This document shows, in pieces, positions 1 through 7,519 of a stretch of 13,294 bases of DNA. The stretch comes from JAAELZ01 sp047639475. GTDB taxonomy: Bacteria > Pseudomonadota > Gammaproteobacteria > Arenicellales > Poriferihabitantaceae. The stretch is taken from NCBI GenBank assembly GCA_047639475.1, contig JBLIOD010000068.1, forward strand, positions 1 through 13,294, given 5' to 3'. Made by a program: the position numbers and the translations under genes. The notes beneath the pieces were generated by a model. It had not been told where the DNA came from and did not search any database. It worked only from the letters and a program-made list of their open reading frames with translations. Position 1 is the first letter of the stretch; each line of letters opens with the position of its first letter.

Positions 1-900
1 GGCATTGCGACCATGATGCGTTTACCGCACGTAGCAACGGCCAAGGGCATTGATGTTGGCTTCGTGGGGGTACCGTTTGACATTGGCACGTCTAATCGCT
101 CAGGAGCGCGCTTTGGCCCGCGACAAATACGCGCCGAATCTTGCTTGATACGACCGTATAACATGGCGACGCGAGCTGCGCCCTTTGACTCCTTACAAGT
201 CGCTGATATCGGCGATGTGGCCATCAACACGTTCAACTTAGACAAGTCGATCAAGATCATTGAAGATCACTACGACGAAACTTTAGCCCATGACTGCAAG
301 CCACTCACCATGGGCGGTGATCACACTATTGCCCTGCCGATTTTACGGTCAATGGCGAAAAAACATGGCCCAGTAGGCATCGTCCATGTGGACGCACATG
401 CTGACATCAATGACACCATGTTTGGTGAACGGATTGCGCATGGCACCCCTTTTCGTCGCGCCATTGAAGAGAATTTGATTGACCCTAAACGCATGGTCCA
501 AATTGGCTTACGTGCAACCGGTTATGAAGCCGATGACTTTGACTGGCCCCGCTCACAAGGCGTCCGCGTCGTACCCGCAGAAGATTGCTGGTATCAATCG
601 CTTAAACCATTAATGGCAGAAGTGCGAGAGCAATTAGGTAAAGGTCCTGTCTACATTACCTTCGACATTGATGGCCTAGACCCAGCTTATGCTGCCGGCA
701 CTGGAACACCTGAAATTGGCGGATTATCTATTCACCAAGGCTTGGAAATCATTCGCGGTTGCAAAGGGTTAGATATCGTAGGCGGTGATTTAGTGGAAGT
801 AGCGCCCGCGTATGACACGACTGGCAACACCGCGTTGACGGCCGCGAATTTATTGTTTGAAATGCTGTGTGTCATGCCAGGCGTAGATTACCGCCCTTAA
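1..900 (+). CDS. gbuA: Guanidinobutyrase/agmatinase-family ureohydrolase, 5' end cut by window
   Basis: A manganese-dependent ureohydrolase of the arginase/agmatinase/SpeB family, which removes urea from a guanidino compound in the cytoplasm. Visible metal-site motifs are GGDHT (nt 313-327), DAHADIND (near nt 391-414) and the late DIDGLDP. The frame is open from base 1 and reads GIATMMRLPH across the first ATG (nt 13). From memory this stretch is internal in Pseudomonas guanidinobutyrase (GbuA), preceded there by about 20 residues, so the ATG at 13 is probably internal and the real start lies outside the window. The blocks YNMATRAAPFDSLQVADIGD and VEVAPAYDTTGNTALTAANL also look more like GbuA than like enterobacterial SpeB. 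Likely substrate is 4-guanidinobutyrate, giving 4-aminobutyrate and urea; agmatine or guanidinopropionate cannot be excluded. The gene ends with TAA, convergent with the FAH-family gene after 79 bases. The family call is near certain; the substrate is inferred. Confidence 0.93.
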   Translation, partial: GIATMMRLPHVATAKGIDVGFVGVPFDIGTSNRSGARFGPRQIRAESCLIRPYNMATRAAPFDSLQVADIGDVAINTFNLDKSIKIIEDHYDETLAHDCKPLTMGGDHTIALPILRSMAKKHGPVGIVHVDAHADINDTMFGERIAHGTPFRRAIEENLIDPKRMVQIGLRATGYEADDFDWPRSQGVRVVPAEDCWYQSLKPLMAEVREQLGKGPVYITFDIDGLDPAYAAGTGTPEIGGLSIHQGLEIIRGCKGLDIVGGDLVEVAPAYDTTGNTALTAANLLFEMLCVMPGVDYRP

Positions 901-979
901 AATCAAAAGTTAGAACCAAGGCAGTCCAACTTAACCTAGGCCATCTCACGGACGTAGACAGTTCGGATTTTTTTGTAGA

Positions 980-1603
980 CTATTGGCAGAGCCAATGATG
1001 CTCGATCAGCACTTGTTCATTTGAAAGCACCCGACCGAGATAATCGCTTCCTTTGACCAGTTCTCCTACTCCCTCTGGCGTGCCAGTCATTACGATGTCC
1101 CCGTCTTGCAACGACACAAATGATTGAATTTCTTGCAGCACTTCCTGCGGTTTATGGATCATTAACTCGACACCTCCGTGTTGTATAACTTTACCATCCT
1201 GGGTCATTTCGACGATAAGCTCACTTGTATCTTTTGGTAATGCTACAAACTGGCTAAACAACGCTGCGCCATCGAAAGATTTTGAGCGTTCCCACGGCAA
1301 GCCTTTATCTTTTAACTTATTTTGTATTGCACGTTTGGTCAAATCAAAACCAAAACTAACTGCAACAAATTGCTGATCTTTAACCAAAAAGCACAGTTCG
1401 CTTTCGTAGTGATGAGCTTCATCACTGGCAGCGATTAAAGTTTCGCTGATAGAAGAATTAGGTTTGATAAAAAGCACCATTTGCTGTGGCACTTCACTGT
1501 TCAATTCGGCAATATGAGCCGCATAATTTCGTCCTACACAAACTATTTTTGAAGGAGTGACTTTAGTATTCTTAAACCACACCGACTGCAAACTGGGATT
1601 CAT
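980..1603 (-). CDS. Fumarylacetoacetate hydrolase (FAH) family protein, acylpyruvate-hydrolase-like
   Basis: A 207-residue cytoplasmic enzyme of the FAH fold, close to the size of short single-domain members such as E. coli YcgM. The family cleaves C-C bonds of acylpyruvate-type substrates with a bound Mg/Mn ion. Seen in the sequence: the N-terminal KIVCVGRNYAAHIAEL block, the metal-ligand pattern YESEL (two Glu one residue apart, about residues 67-69), GFDLTKRAIQNK with the third metal-binding Asp, the WERSKSFDG block and the C-terminal MTGTPEGVG loop, all in the usual order. The ATG at 1603 gives the expected family start and has an AGAG-like ribosome site upstream. It is divergent from the dmdA-like gene and convergent with the ureohydrolase. 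The exact substrate cannot be read from sequence; acylpyruvate or fumarylpyruvate hydrolase is the natural guess. Confidence 0.9.
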   Translation of the reverse strand: MNPSLQSVWFKNTKVTPSKIVCVGRNYAAHIAELNSEVPQQMVLFIKPNSSISETLIAASDEAHHYESELCFLVKDQQFVAVSFGFDLTKRAIQNKLKDKGLPWERSKSFDGAALFSQFVALPKDTSELIVEMTQDGKVIQHGGVELMIHKPQEVLQEIQSFVSLQDGDIVMTGTPEGVGELVKGSDYLGRVLSNEQVLIEHHWLCQ

Positions 1604-1721
1604 TCAATTACTCTGTTTCTGCGTTACCCTGATACTACGCTAAGAATAGCCACAATCAATTGCCTTCTCACAATAAAAACCTGTAAAAATTAAGGTGAAT
1701 TTTGAGCTGGCGCATGAAAAG

Positions 1722-1733
1722 CGCTCTTGAGCG
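1722..1733. promoter_or_regulatory. 12-base palindrome between divergent FAH and dmdA-like genes
   Basis: CGCTC-TT-GAGCG is a perfect inverted repeat in the 237-base spacer between the two divergent genes, about 108 bases before the dmdA-like start and 119 bases before the FAH start. Placement between divergent promoters makes it a candidate operator. No regulator gene is adjacent and no convincing -35/-10 pair was found beside it, so function is a guess. Confidence 0.3.
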
Positions 1734-1840
1734 ACGCAAGCTTATAAAACCATATGGCTAGAGGACTTAAATCTATTAGAATCTCACTGTTGTAATCGAA
1801 TGTTTTTATTTAAGTCGCCCCTGTTTAGAGATATCACCCC

Positions 1841-2959
1841 ATGACCACACCTACTCTTTCAATTTCACGCCGTATTCGCCGTACCCCACTTACACAGCGG
1901 GTCACCGAAAATGGGGTGAGCGCATACACTGTATACAATCATATGCTGCTTGCGACGGCTTTCGAATCTTTCGAAGCCGATTATTGGCACCTGTGTGAGC
2001 ACGTGCAAGTTTGGGACGTCGCCGCAGAACGACAAGTTGCCATCAAAGGTCCTGACGCTGCTCAGTTAGTGCAATTGATGACGCCTAGAAATATTGCGAA
2101 AGCCAAGATTGGCCAATGCTTCTATTTGCCTTTATGTGATGAAAAAGGAAAACTGCTGAATGACCCAGTGGGACTAAAGCTAGCCGAAGACCACTGGTGG
2201 TTATCCTTAGCCGACTCAGATATTTTACTATGGGCGAAAGGCTTAGCAACGGGTTTTGGATTTGACGTTCACATCGAAGAACCCGATGTTTCTCCTCTAG
2301 CGATACAAGGCCCGAAAGCTGAAGACTTGGTTGCCAAGGTGATGGGAGAAACGGTGCGAGACATTCGCTTTTTTCGGTTTAAACGCATCAGCTATAAAGG
2401 CCACCCCCTGGTGGTAGCACGCTCAGGCTGGAGTAAACAAGGCGGTTTTGAAATATACGTAGACGACCCGACGATTGCAGTCGACCTTTGGGACGAGTTT
2501 TTTGTGCAGGGCGAATCAATGAACGTTCGCGCTGGTTGCCCAAATGGGATAGAGAGACTTGAGTCAGGCTTAATGTCATTTGGCAACGACATGGATTATG
2601 ATGACACCCCTTTCGACTGTGGTTTGGATCGTTACGTTAGCTTAAAAAGCAATATCAATAGTTTGAGCATCGAAGCCTTACGCGAGTATGCCAAAGCGCC
2701 GCAAAAGCAGTTGATTGGCTTGGTAATCGATCAAAATATGGGTGCTTTAAACCCAGACATCCTAATCAATGGTGAAGTAATTGGTGAGGTTCGCTCTCAA
2801 TCTTGGTCGCCTCGTTACCAGCGAACTCTTGCCTTTGCGATGTGCTATCGCTCTGCGATAAGTGGTTTGAGAGACATTCATCTAGAAACCGCAGATCAAT
2901 CCGTTAGTGCACAAATAAGCGTCTTGCCTTTTGATTTTGAGGCCTTGGGCTTGGCGTAA
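1841..2959 (+). CDS. dmdA: Dimethylsulfoniopropionate demethylase-like aminomethyltransferase (DmdA/GcvT family)
   Basis: A 372-residue member of the GcvT aminomethyltransferase family that most resembles DmdA, which moves a methyl group from DMSP to tetrahydrofolate, giving 3-methylmercaptopropionate and 5-methyl-THF in the cytoplasm. From memory of the SAR11 enzyme, the match starts at the N-terminus: LSISRRIRRTP (6-16) and YTVYNHMLL (29-37) with Tyr32, VWDVAAERQV (57-66), KAKIGQCFY (87-95), ADSDILLWAKGLA (124-136), ARSGWSKQGGFEIY (193-206) with Trp197 and Tyr206, and further on GCPNGIERLESGLMSFGNDM. Blocks and numbering agree without large gaps, which ordinary GcvT proteins would not show. 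The ATG at 1841 gives the family N-terminus; its ribosome site is weak. The next gene is convergent, 15 bases away. DmdA-like GcvT proteins exist that do not use DMSP, so the substrate remains inferred. No other DMSP genes (dmdB, dmdC, dmdD, dddX) are seen in the window. Confidence 0.78.
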   Translation: MTTPTLSISRRIRRTPLTQRVTENGVSAYTVYNHMLLATAFESFEADYWHLCEHVQVWDVAAERQVAIKGPDAAQLVQLMTPRNIAKAKIGQCFYLPLCDEKGKLLNDPVGLKLAEDHWWLSLADSDILLWAKGLATGFGFDVHIEEPDVSPLAIQGPKAEDLVAKVMGETVRDIRFFRFKRISYKGHPLVVARSGWSKQGGFEIYVDDPTIAVDLWDEFFVQGESMNVRAGCPNGIERLESGLMSFGNDMDYDDTPFDCGLDRYVSLKSNINSLSIEALREYAKAPQKQLIGLVIDQNMGALNPDILINGEVIGEVRSQSWSPRYQRTLAFAMCYRSAISGLRDIHLETADQSVSAQISVLPFDFEALGLA

Positions 2960-2974
2960 GCAAAAGTCTCGGGC

Positions 2975-5080
2975 TTATTTCTTTCTCGGGAACCGCCTTT
3001 CAATATATTGCGTTTGAAATTTGTACCAGCGCAATAACGCTGCCTGCTTTTGCGACAGATCTGCTTGGCTCAGTTCGCTGACAATATTGTCGTTTTCATT
3101 CGGATCAGTTTGTAAATTATAGTAAAAACTTGTCTCAAATCGCGGTCTGTAAACATATTTATGTGTGCCTTCTATCATGCCGATTTTATAGTCTTGATAG
3201 ACATTACTCATATAGATGGGGTCATCACTCGATTTAGAGAATATATTTTCAGACTGGTTTAGTGCGCTGGGCAAACCCAATAGCGACAATACGGTAGAAG
3301 GTACATCCTTTAACTGAAACCGCGCATTAACCTGACGAGCTTGCTTGAACAGAACAGGGTTGCTTATAAAGAAAGGGATACGCATAGAGTGCTCATATAA
3401 ATAGCTACCATGGCCTCTGTCAAATTTCTCGCCCAGTGCCTCGCCATGATCTCCAAACACAACCAGTAAAGTGTTATTTAGCTGACCATTGCTCCTTAAA
3501 CCGCTTATCAACTCGTTTAAACCTCGGTCAACTTGACGCAAACAATTGTCATATTTATCTATTACACGCGACGTTCCAAACGGCGTTTCTTCAGTCAGAT
3601 AAGGAATGTGGGCACATTCTGTCCATAGTAAGCCCACAAAGGGTTGATCGTCTTTTGCCACCCAGCGATTAAAGTGTTGACTCAAACCAACGTCGTCGTT
3701 TGCCACGCTGGCATCTTTAACCAAGTCTTCATGAGAAATTACTGCCTGTTGCTTATTCCCGGCTGTTTCAATAAAAAACTTCTGCAAGTTATCTCCGCCG
3801 TATGGCTGTGCTGTTCCGATATAAAACCGCCGATTATCGGCCATTAGCCTTTTAAACAAAGTATCTTGACCGACAATACGCTCTGGATTCCAAGACAAGG
3901 GCCTTAAACGAGGATCTGGCATCACGCCTAAAGCCAATGCGCTCATAGCTTTAGAGCTTCTGGGCTGCATTACGTACGCGTTGTCGAACACCAGTGACTC
4001 ACCTATTAACTGCGTCAGTGTGGGCATGGTTTCACGTTCATAACCATAATGAGATAAGCTTTGACGGCGCACGGACTCCATCACATAAAAAACCACATTG
4101 AACCCCTTAGCGGCGCTTAGTAAATCATGGTACTTCGCCTTTATATCCCTTTTAGGATAAGGGTTATAGTCGGTTAAACTAACAGTATTGAGACGTTCAA
4201 TATCCTCAATTCCGTCACTGTTTTCCGCAATAGGGTTCAACAGCATTAACAGTGGTGATTGCACAGTGGGTGCATAATTGGCCGGCGAGCCTAACGGCGC
4301 GTTGTAGGTGAACAACGCAGGCATCAATATAGTCATCAGTCCAGTAGTGATAACGAGAGGATTTAGGTTGCGGCGTTGACAGGAAGCGATTATTTTTCCC
4401 GACAACCAATATAGTCCGATTACCAGACAAACTGCTGCAACGGTATAGCTCCGCAAGAATAGGTCATTGAATTCAGCCCCCACCCCAGCCTTGTGAATAG
4501 CTTGCACATGATGCGGTTCAATAAACGAACCCCATTCAAAATAGGTGTAGCCTAGTAGTACATAAAAAGCCCCGGCTGCGGTGCATATAAATCCCAACAA
4601 CGTCAGGAGCACATAAATTGTTCTATGCGGCGCGCGCGCCATGGCAGTTTGTGATTGCGATTTGTGCCTGTTGATTAAGCACAACAAACCAAGCGCTAAA
4701 AGTAAACCGGCAAAAACAAACACAAAACTGAGATCGATAGAGTAGGTAACCGCCCAGTCGATAAAATCAAAGTTGCGACCAAAGTAAAATTCATCCAACA
4801 ATGAAATCGCTGTCTTTACGACGACGACACTCAACAATAAAAACAGCACAGACTTAAGCGCCCAAAACAATAGCTCACGACGCGGGCGCTGCCAAAACTG
4901 GGTAGGAAAAGACAACAGCCGTAACGCTAAGAGCAGTAAAAACAAAAAAGAAGGGTTTTGAATACTCCGCAAGCCTAGCGTTACAGAGCCCAAGGTAATC
5001 ACCTGCCCACCGCCAATAACAATCCAACCAATCAGCAGCAATAAGCTCATCAACAGCGTATCTATGGCAATCCTAATCAA
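2975..5080 (-). CDS. Membrane-anchored alkaline-phosphatase-superfamily (sulfatase/LTA-synthase-like) protein
   Basis: A 701-residue inner-membrane protein. Residues 1-260 contain about six hydrophobic segments (roughly 3-30, 42-60, 72-97, 113-136, 153-180, 208-230, 242-260). Residues 325-660 form a periplasmic sulfatase-type domain: NVVFYVMES with probable metal ligand Glu335, HYGYERETMPTL, a candidate nucleophile Ser375/376 in QPRSSKAMSAL, DHGE (544-547), GHGSYLYEHSMRIPFF with a likely ligand His564, and the common tail DPNENDN (659-665). There is no Cys and no C/S-x-P-x-R formylglycine motif, so a true arylsulfatase is unlikely; a phosphoethanolamine or phosphoglycerol transferase or phosphodiesterase acting on the envelope fits better. 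The longest frame starts with TTG at 5080, with GAGA about nine bases upstream; the first ATG is codon 11 (5050) and lacks a clear ribosome site. The substrate is unknown. Confidence 0.85.
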   Translation of the reverse strand: MIRIAIDTLLMSLLLLIGWIVIGGGQVITLGSVTLGLRSIQNPSFLFLLLLALRLLSFPTQFWQRPRRELLFWALKSVLFLLLSVVVVKTAISLLDEFYFGRNFDFIDWAVTYSIDLSFVFVFAGLLLALGLLCLINRHKSQSQTAMARAPHRTIYVLLTLLGFICTAAGAFYVLLGYTYFEWGSFIEPHHVQAIHKAGVGAEFNDLFLRSYTVAAVCLVIGLYWLSGKIIASCQRRNLNPLVITTGLMTILMPALFTYNAPLGSPANYAPTVQSPLLMLLNPIAENSDGIEDIERLNTVSLTDYNPYPKRDIKAKYHDLLSAAKGFNVVFYVMESVRRQSLSHYGYERETMPTLTQLIGESLVFDNAYVMQPRSSKAMSALALGVMPDPRLRPLSWNPERIVGQDTLFKRLMADNRRFYIGTAQPYGGDNLQKFFIETAGNKQQAVISHEDLVKDASVANDDVGLSQHFNRWVAKDDQPFVGLLWTECAHIPYLTEETPFGTSRVIDKYDNCLRQVDRGLNELISGLRSNGQLNNTLLVVFGDHGEALGEKFDRGHGSYLYEHSMRIPFFISNPVLFKQARQVNARFQLKDVPSTVLSLLGLPSALNQSENIFSKSSDDPIYMSNVYQDYKIGMIEGTHKYVYRPRFETSFYYNLQTDPNENDNIVSELSQADLSQKQAALLRWYKFQTQYIERRFPRKK

Positions 5081-5578
5081 TTTTATTTCTCACAAGCAAC
5101 AGTACTAGTCAATAATTAACCCAAAACGGCAGCTTAGTTTAACCCAACGTTGGGGGCTCTACGCTTCACAAAAAATAAAGCAAGCACGCTTGATTCTCAC
5201 ATAACCCCATACGCCTCTGTCCGAGTGCCACTTCAGCGATGAATAGACATCGGTTCATAACCACTGTCGCAGGGATGGGGAAATTATTAAGCAATATGGA
5301 TCGCCAAGTTCGCCATATGCTGAATCACGTAAACCAATCCTTATATATGCTTTCATTGATTAAGAGTATGGCCATTACTGAACTTTATCGCTTGTTGTTT
5401 TGCTAATATACGACGCTATAGAGAAATCTTCGATTTCAAGCATTTTAGCCTCATCAAAGACTTGGTCGATAAGATTCTAACAATCTAACAATATTTTTGG
5501 CTGTCCAAAATACTCACTAACTTAGTGGATGTAAAAATGCAATTCCTGCGAAACAAGATTAAATAACAGTGCACTCGA
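5081..5578. other. Long spacer between divergent sulfatase-like gene and tupB
   Basis: These 498 bases hold no recognised gene. They contain a perfect 12-base palindrome CCCAACGTTGGG (5143-5154), a possible stem with arms ATATGG (5294-5299) and CCATAT (5313-5318), a 55-codon ATG frame (5239-5406) without a ribosome site or recognisable family, and the 9-codon frame listed separately. A CGCTATA half-site near 5413-5419 recalls ModE-type molybdate/tungstate operators, but no matching second half was found. The length is enough for a regulated promoter of tupBC. Confidence 0.6.
5537..5566 (+). CDS. Nine-codon ORF before tupB, possible leader or tupA remnant
   Basis: ATG at 5537 opens MQFLRNKIK and ends at TAA, 12 bases before the tupB start codon. 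A GTGGAT stretch about seven bases upstream could serve as ribosome site, better than anything directly in front of tupB. The basic, start-of-signal-peptide look would suit the first codons of a lost binding-protein gene (tupA is normally the neighbour), or a short leader whose translation feeds ribosomes to tupB. It is very short, so chance is a real alternative. Confidence 0.22.
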   Translation: MQFLRNKIK

Positions 5579-6304
5579 ATGTCTGATTTTTATATCGCCT
5601 TTATTCAGGCATGGGATCTAATTAGCCACTTAGACTCGGCGTTTCTTGAGATTGTCCTGCTGTCTTTAAAAGTCAGCGGCGCATCGGTTTTCATTGCCAC
5701 CCTGATAGGATTACCGGTTGGGGCTGCATTGGCCTTGTTCCGATTCCGAGGCAGATCATTTTTTCTGGTGCTGGTAAATACCCTTATGGGTTTTCCCCCG
5801 GTGGTCGTGGGACTATTACTGTATTTGGTACTCTCTAGGTCGGGGCCTTTGGGTGTATTGGGTTTGTTATTTACGCCTACGGCGATGATCATTGCGCAGG
5901 TGATTCTGGTCACCCCCATCATCGCCGCCTTGTCGCAGCAAATTATTCAAGATTCATGGTCAAGGTATCAGGAACAACTGCTATCTTTAGGCTCCAGTCG
6001 CGGCCAAGCGATTCCCACTTTAATCTTAGACGCACGTTCGGCGTTGATAACGGCTGTTTTAGCCGGCTTTGGCCGGGCCAGCGGCGAAGTCGGGGCAGTC
6101 ATGATCGTCGGCGGCAACATTGACCATGTCACACGCGTAATGACCACGGCCATCACCTTAGAAGTCAGCAAAGGTGATCTTTCATTGGCACTGGGATTGG
6201 GCATGGTGCTCATATTTATTGCCTTGCTGATCAATTTTTTGAGTTATATGGTTCAAAATAGATCTGTGCAAAGATTCAGCGTTCAGCACAACCGTATTCG
6301 ATAA
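5579..6304 (+). CDS. tupB: Tungstate ABC transporter permease
   Basis: A 241-residue inner-membrane permease of the TupB type (relative of ModB/WtpB), which forms the channel for tungstate uptake with TupC and the periplasmic binding protein TupA. Seen: LSLKVSGASVFIATLIGLPV, the diagnostic VNTLMGFPPVVVGLLLYLVL and LLFTPTAMIIAQVIL, and the cytoplasmic EAA-like loop AVLAGFGRASGEVGAVMIVG that contacts the ATPase. Five to six hydrophobic spans fit the family, and length is normal. ATG at 5579 is the only in-frame option because a TAA lies four codons upstream; it lacks a clear Shine-Dalgarno site, so coupling to the short frame ending at 5566 is conceivable. tupC follows after eight bases, clearly one operon. 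No tupA is found on either side within the window, which is unusual for this system. Confidence 0.93.
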   Translation: MSDFYIAFIQAWDLISHLDSAFLEIVLLSLKVSGASVFIATLIGLPVGAALALFRFRGRSFFLVLVNTLMGFPPVVVGLLLYLVLSRSGPLGVLGLLFTPTAMIIAQVILVTPIIAALSQQIIQDSWSRYQEQLLSLGSSRGQAIPTLILDARSALITAVLAGFGRASGEVGAVMIVGGNIDHVTRVMTTAITLEVSKGDLSLALGLGMVLIFIALLINFLSYMVQNRSVQRFSVQHNRIR

Positions 6305-6312
6305 ATATACCG

Positions 6313-7035
6313 ATGTTTCCACTACTATTTGATAAGGTTTCGTACGTACCACCTGATAGCAAACAGCGACTGATCAATCAGATGCAGTTACAAATTGACC
6401 AAGCAGGTACTTTGGCTATATTGGGACCCAATGGTGCAGGGAAAAGTATTTTCTTGCGGCTGGCACACCAATTAATCGAACCCACTGAAGGGCGAATTTA
6501 TTGGCAAAATAAGAACGAAACTAACAAGTCATCACAACGGCAATCGATGGTTTTCCAACAGCCAGTTATGCTCAAACGTTCTGTTTACGCCAATTTAGAT
6601 TACGCTTTAAAACTCAAACCCATTATCCCTTCAAAACGAAATCGTGAAGTAATAATGGGGGCATTAGATGAAGTCGGATTAAGCAATCAGGCTCATCAAG
6701 CTGCCAACTCTCTGTCTATTGGAGAACAACAAAAGCTGGCGATATGCAGGGCTTTGATCACCCAACCCAAGGTGGTATTTTTAGACGAACCTACAGCAAG
6801 CTTAGACCCTTCAGCCACCCACCAAATAGAAGTTATCCTAGGTAAAGTGGCAAACACAGAGACCAAGCTCATTGTCGCTACTCATGATTTAATGCAAGCA
6901 AAACGCATTGCTGATGACGTATTGCTTATTCATCACGGGGAGGTGGTTGAATACAACAACGCCGAATCCTTCTTTAGCGACCCCAAAACTGACTTAGCCG
7001 CACAATTTATTGCGGGTGAACTGCTATGGAACTAG
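6313..7035 (+). CDS. tupC: Tungstate ABC transporter ATP-binding protein
   Basis: A 240-residue ABC ATPase, partner of the TupB permease encoded eight bases upstream. Walker A is GPNGAGKS (near residues 38-45), the Q-loop is MVFQQPVML, the signature is LSIGEQQKLAICRAL, Walker B is VVFLDEPTASLD and the switch His is in ATHDLMQ. All catalytic residues are present. The signature has Ile where LSGGQ has its first Gly; the Ser and second Gly are kept, so activity is still plausible. The length matches short TupC proteins without the extra C-terminal regulatory domain of many ModC proteins. It energises uptake of tungstate, used for tungsten or molybdenum enzymes. The gene ends with TAG six bases before the remains of an unrelated decayed gene on the other strand. 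Confidence 0.9.
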   Translation: MFPLLFDKVSYVPPDSKQRLINQMQLQIDQAGTLAILGPNGAGKSIFLRLAHQLIEPTEGRIYWQNKNETNKSSQRQSMVFQQPVMLKRSVYANLDYALKLKPIIPSKRNREVIMGALDEVGLSNQAHQAANSLSIGEQQKLAICRALITQPKVVFLDEPTASLDPSATHQIEVILGKVANTETKLIVATHDLMQAKRIADDVLLIHHGEVVEYNNAESFFSDPKTDLAAQFIAGELLWN

Positions 7036-7040
7036 GTGAC

Positions 7041-7519
7041 CTACGACTCTGCTACTGTTAATAGGTTAATTTCGAAGGAGTGCTCAGGCAAGTTCAGTTC
7101 TATCTCTTGGCTATACGGTGCAAATGATTTATCAGGGGTGGTTAAGTGCAGGCGGTGCTATTAAAAATTCTTAAACTTGACGAGCCTTGAGTAGCTGAAA
7201 TGTCCTCGAAAAATATATAGCCAAATTCATCTGTGGCGGCACTCCCGGTTAGGGTCGACCCGTTAAAAATGCGAAACTTTTCATTGGCCAAAGCAACACC
7301 ATTTTAATTTTAAACCTTGACGCCTATCGTGTCTTTACCCGCCACGCCCAAAAAAAACTTGAATGTCAGGCATGCCGGAGTAGACCTCCATAACACCCTC
7401 CTTCGATTGACTATAGGTGTAGTCACTACTAGGATTAACACTCATTCGGTAATCAGTGGCTGGCGTCACGTTTTGGATGACAAATCGCCATTTTCATCGC
7501 TTACGCCAGTAAGACTATA
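7041..7519 (-). pseudogene. Decayed gene with carboxypeptidase-regulatory/Ig-like segments, truncated by an IS
   Basis: The minus strand carries one continuous protein-like text broken across frames. From 7519 it reads YSLTGVSDENGD, then one base out of frame FVIQNVTPATDYRMSVNP and KEGVMEVYSGMPDIQV. After a T8 run the frame changes again to GVAGKDTIGVKV, two stops, NGVALANEKFRIFNGS and ATDEFGYIFFEDISATQG. A last shift gives TPDKSFAPYSQEIELN and a terminal LLTVAES before TAG (7041-7043). SDENGDFVIQNV and TDEFGYIFFEDI each look like the end of a carboxypeptidase-regulatory-like beta-sandwich, which suggests at least two tandem domains of an exported protein. At least three frameshifts and two stops mean it is dead. 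The upstream side ends exactly where the IS5-type end begins (7520), so the 5' part was lost or separated by insertion. The original function is unknown. It lies tail-to-tail with tupC. Confidence 0.72.

Noticed and set aside
13..900. Treating ATG at 13 as the true start of the ureohydrolase
   Set aside because: The frame is open to base 1 and reads GIATMMRLPH, which is internal in guanidinobutyrases, so the gene is cut by the window edge.
901..979. T7 run (968-974) as terminator between the convergent ureohydrolase and FAH genes
   Set aside because: No stable hairpin could be built directly before the T-run; the only repeat there is a short direct GTAGAC pair, likely chance.
5405..5425. ModE-type molybdate/tungstate operator before tupB
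   Set aside because: Only a CGCTATA-like half is present; the second inverted half at the expected distance is missing.
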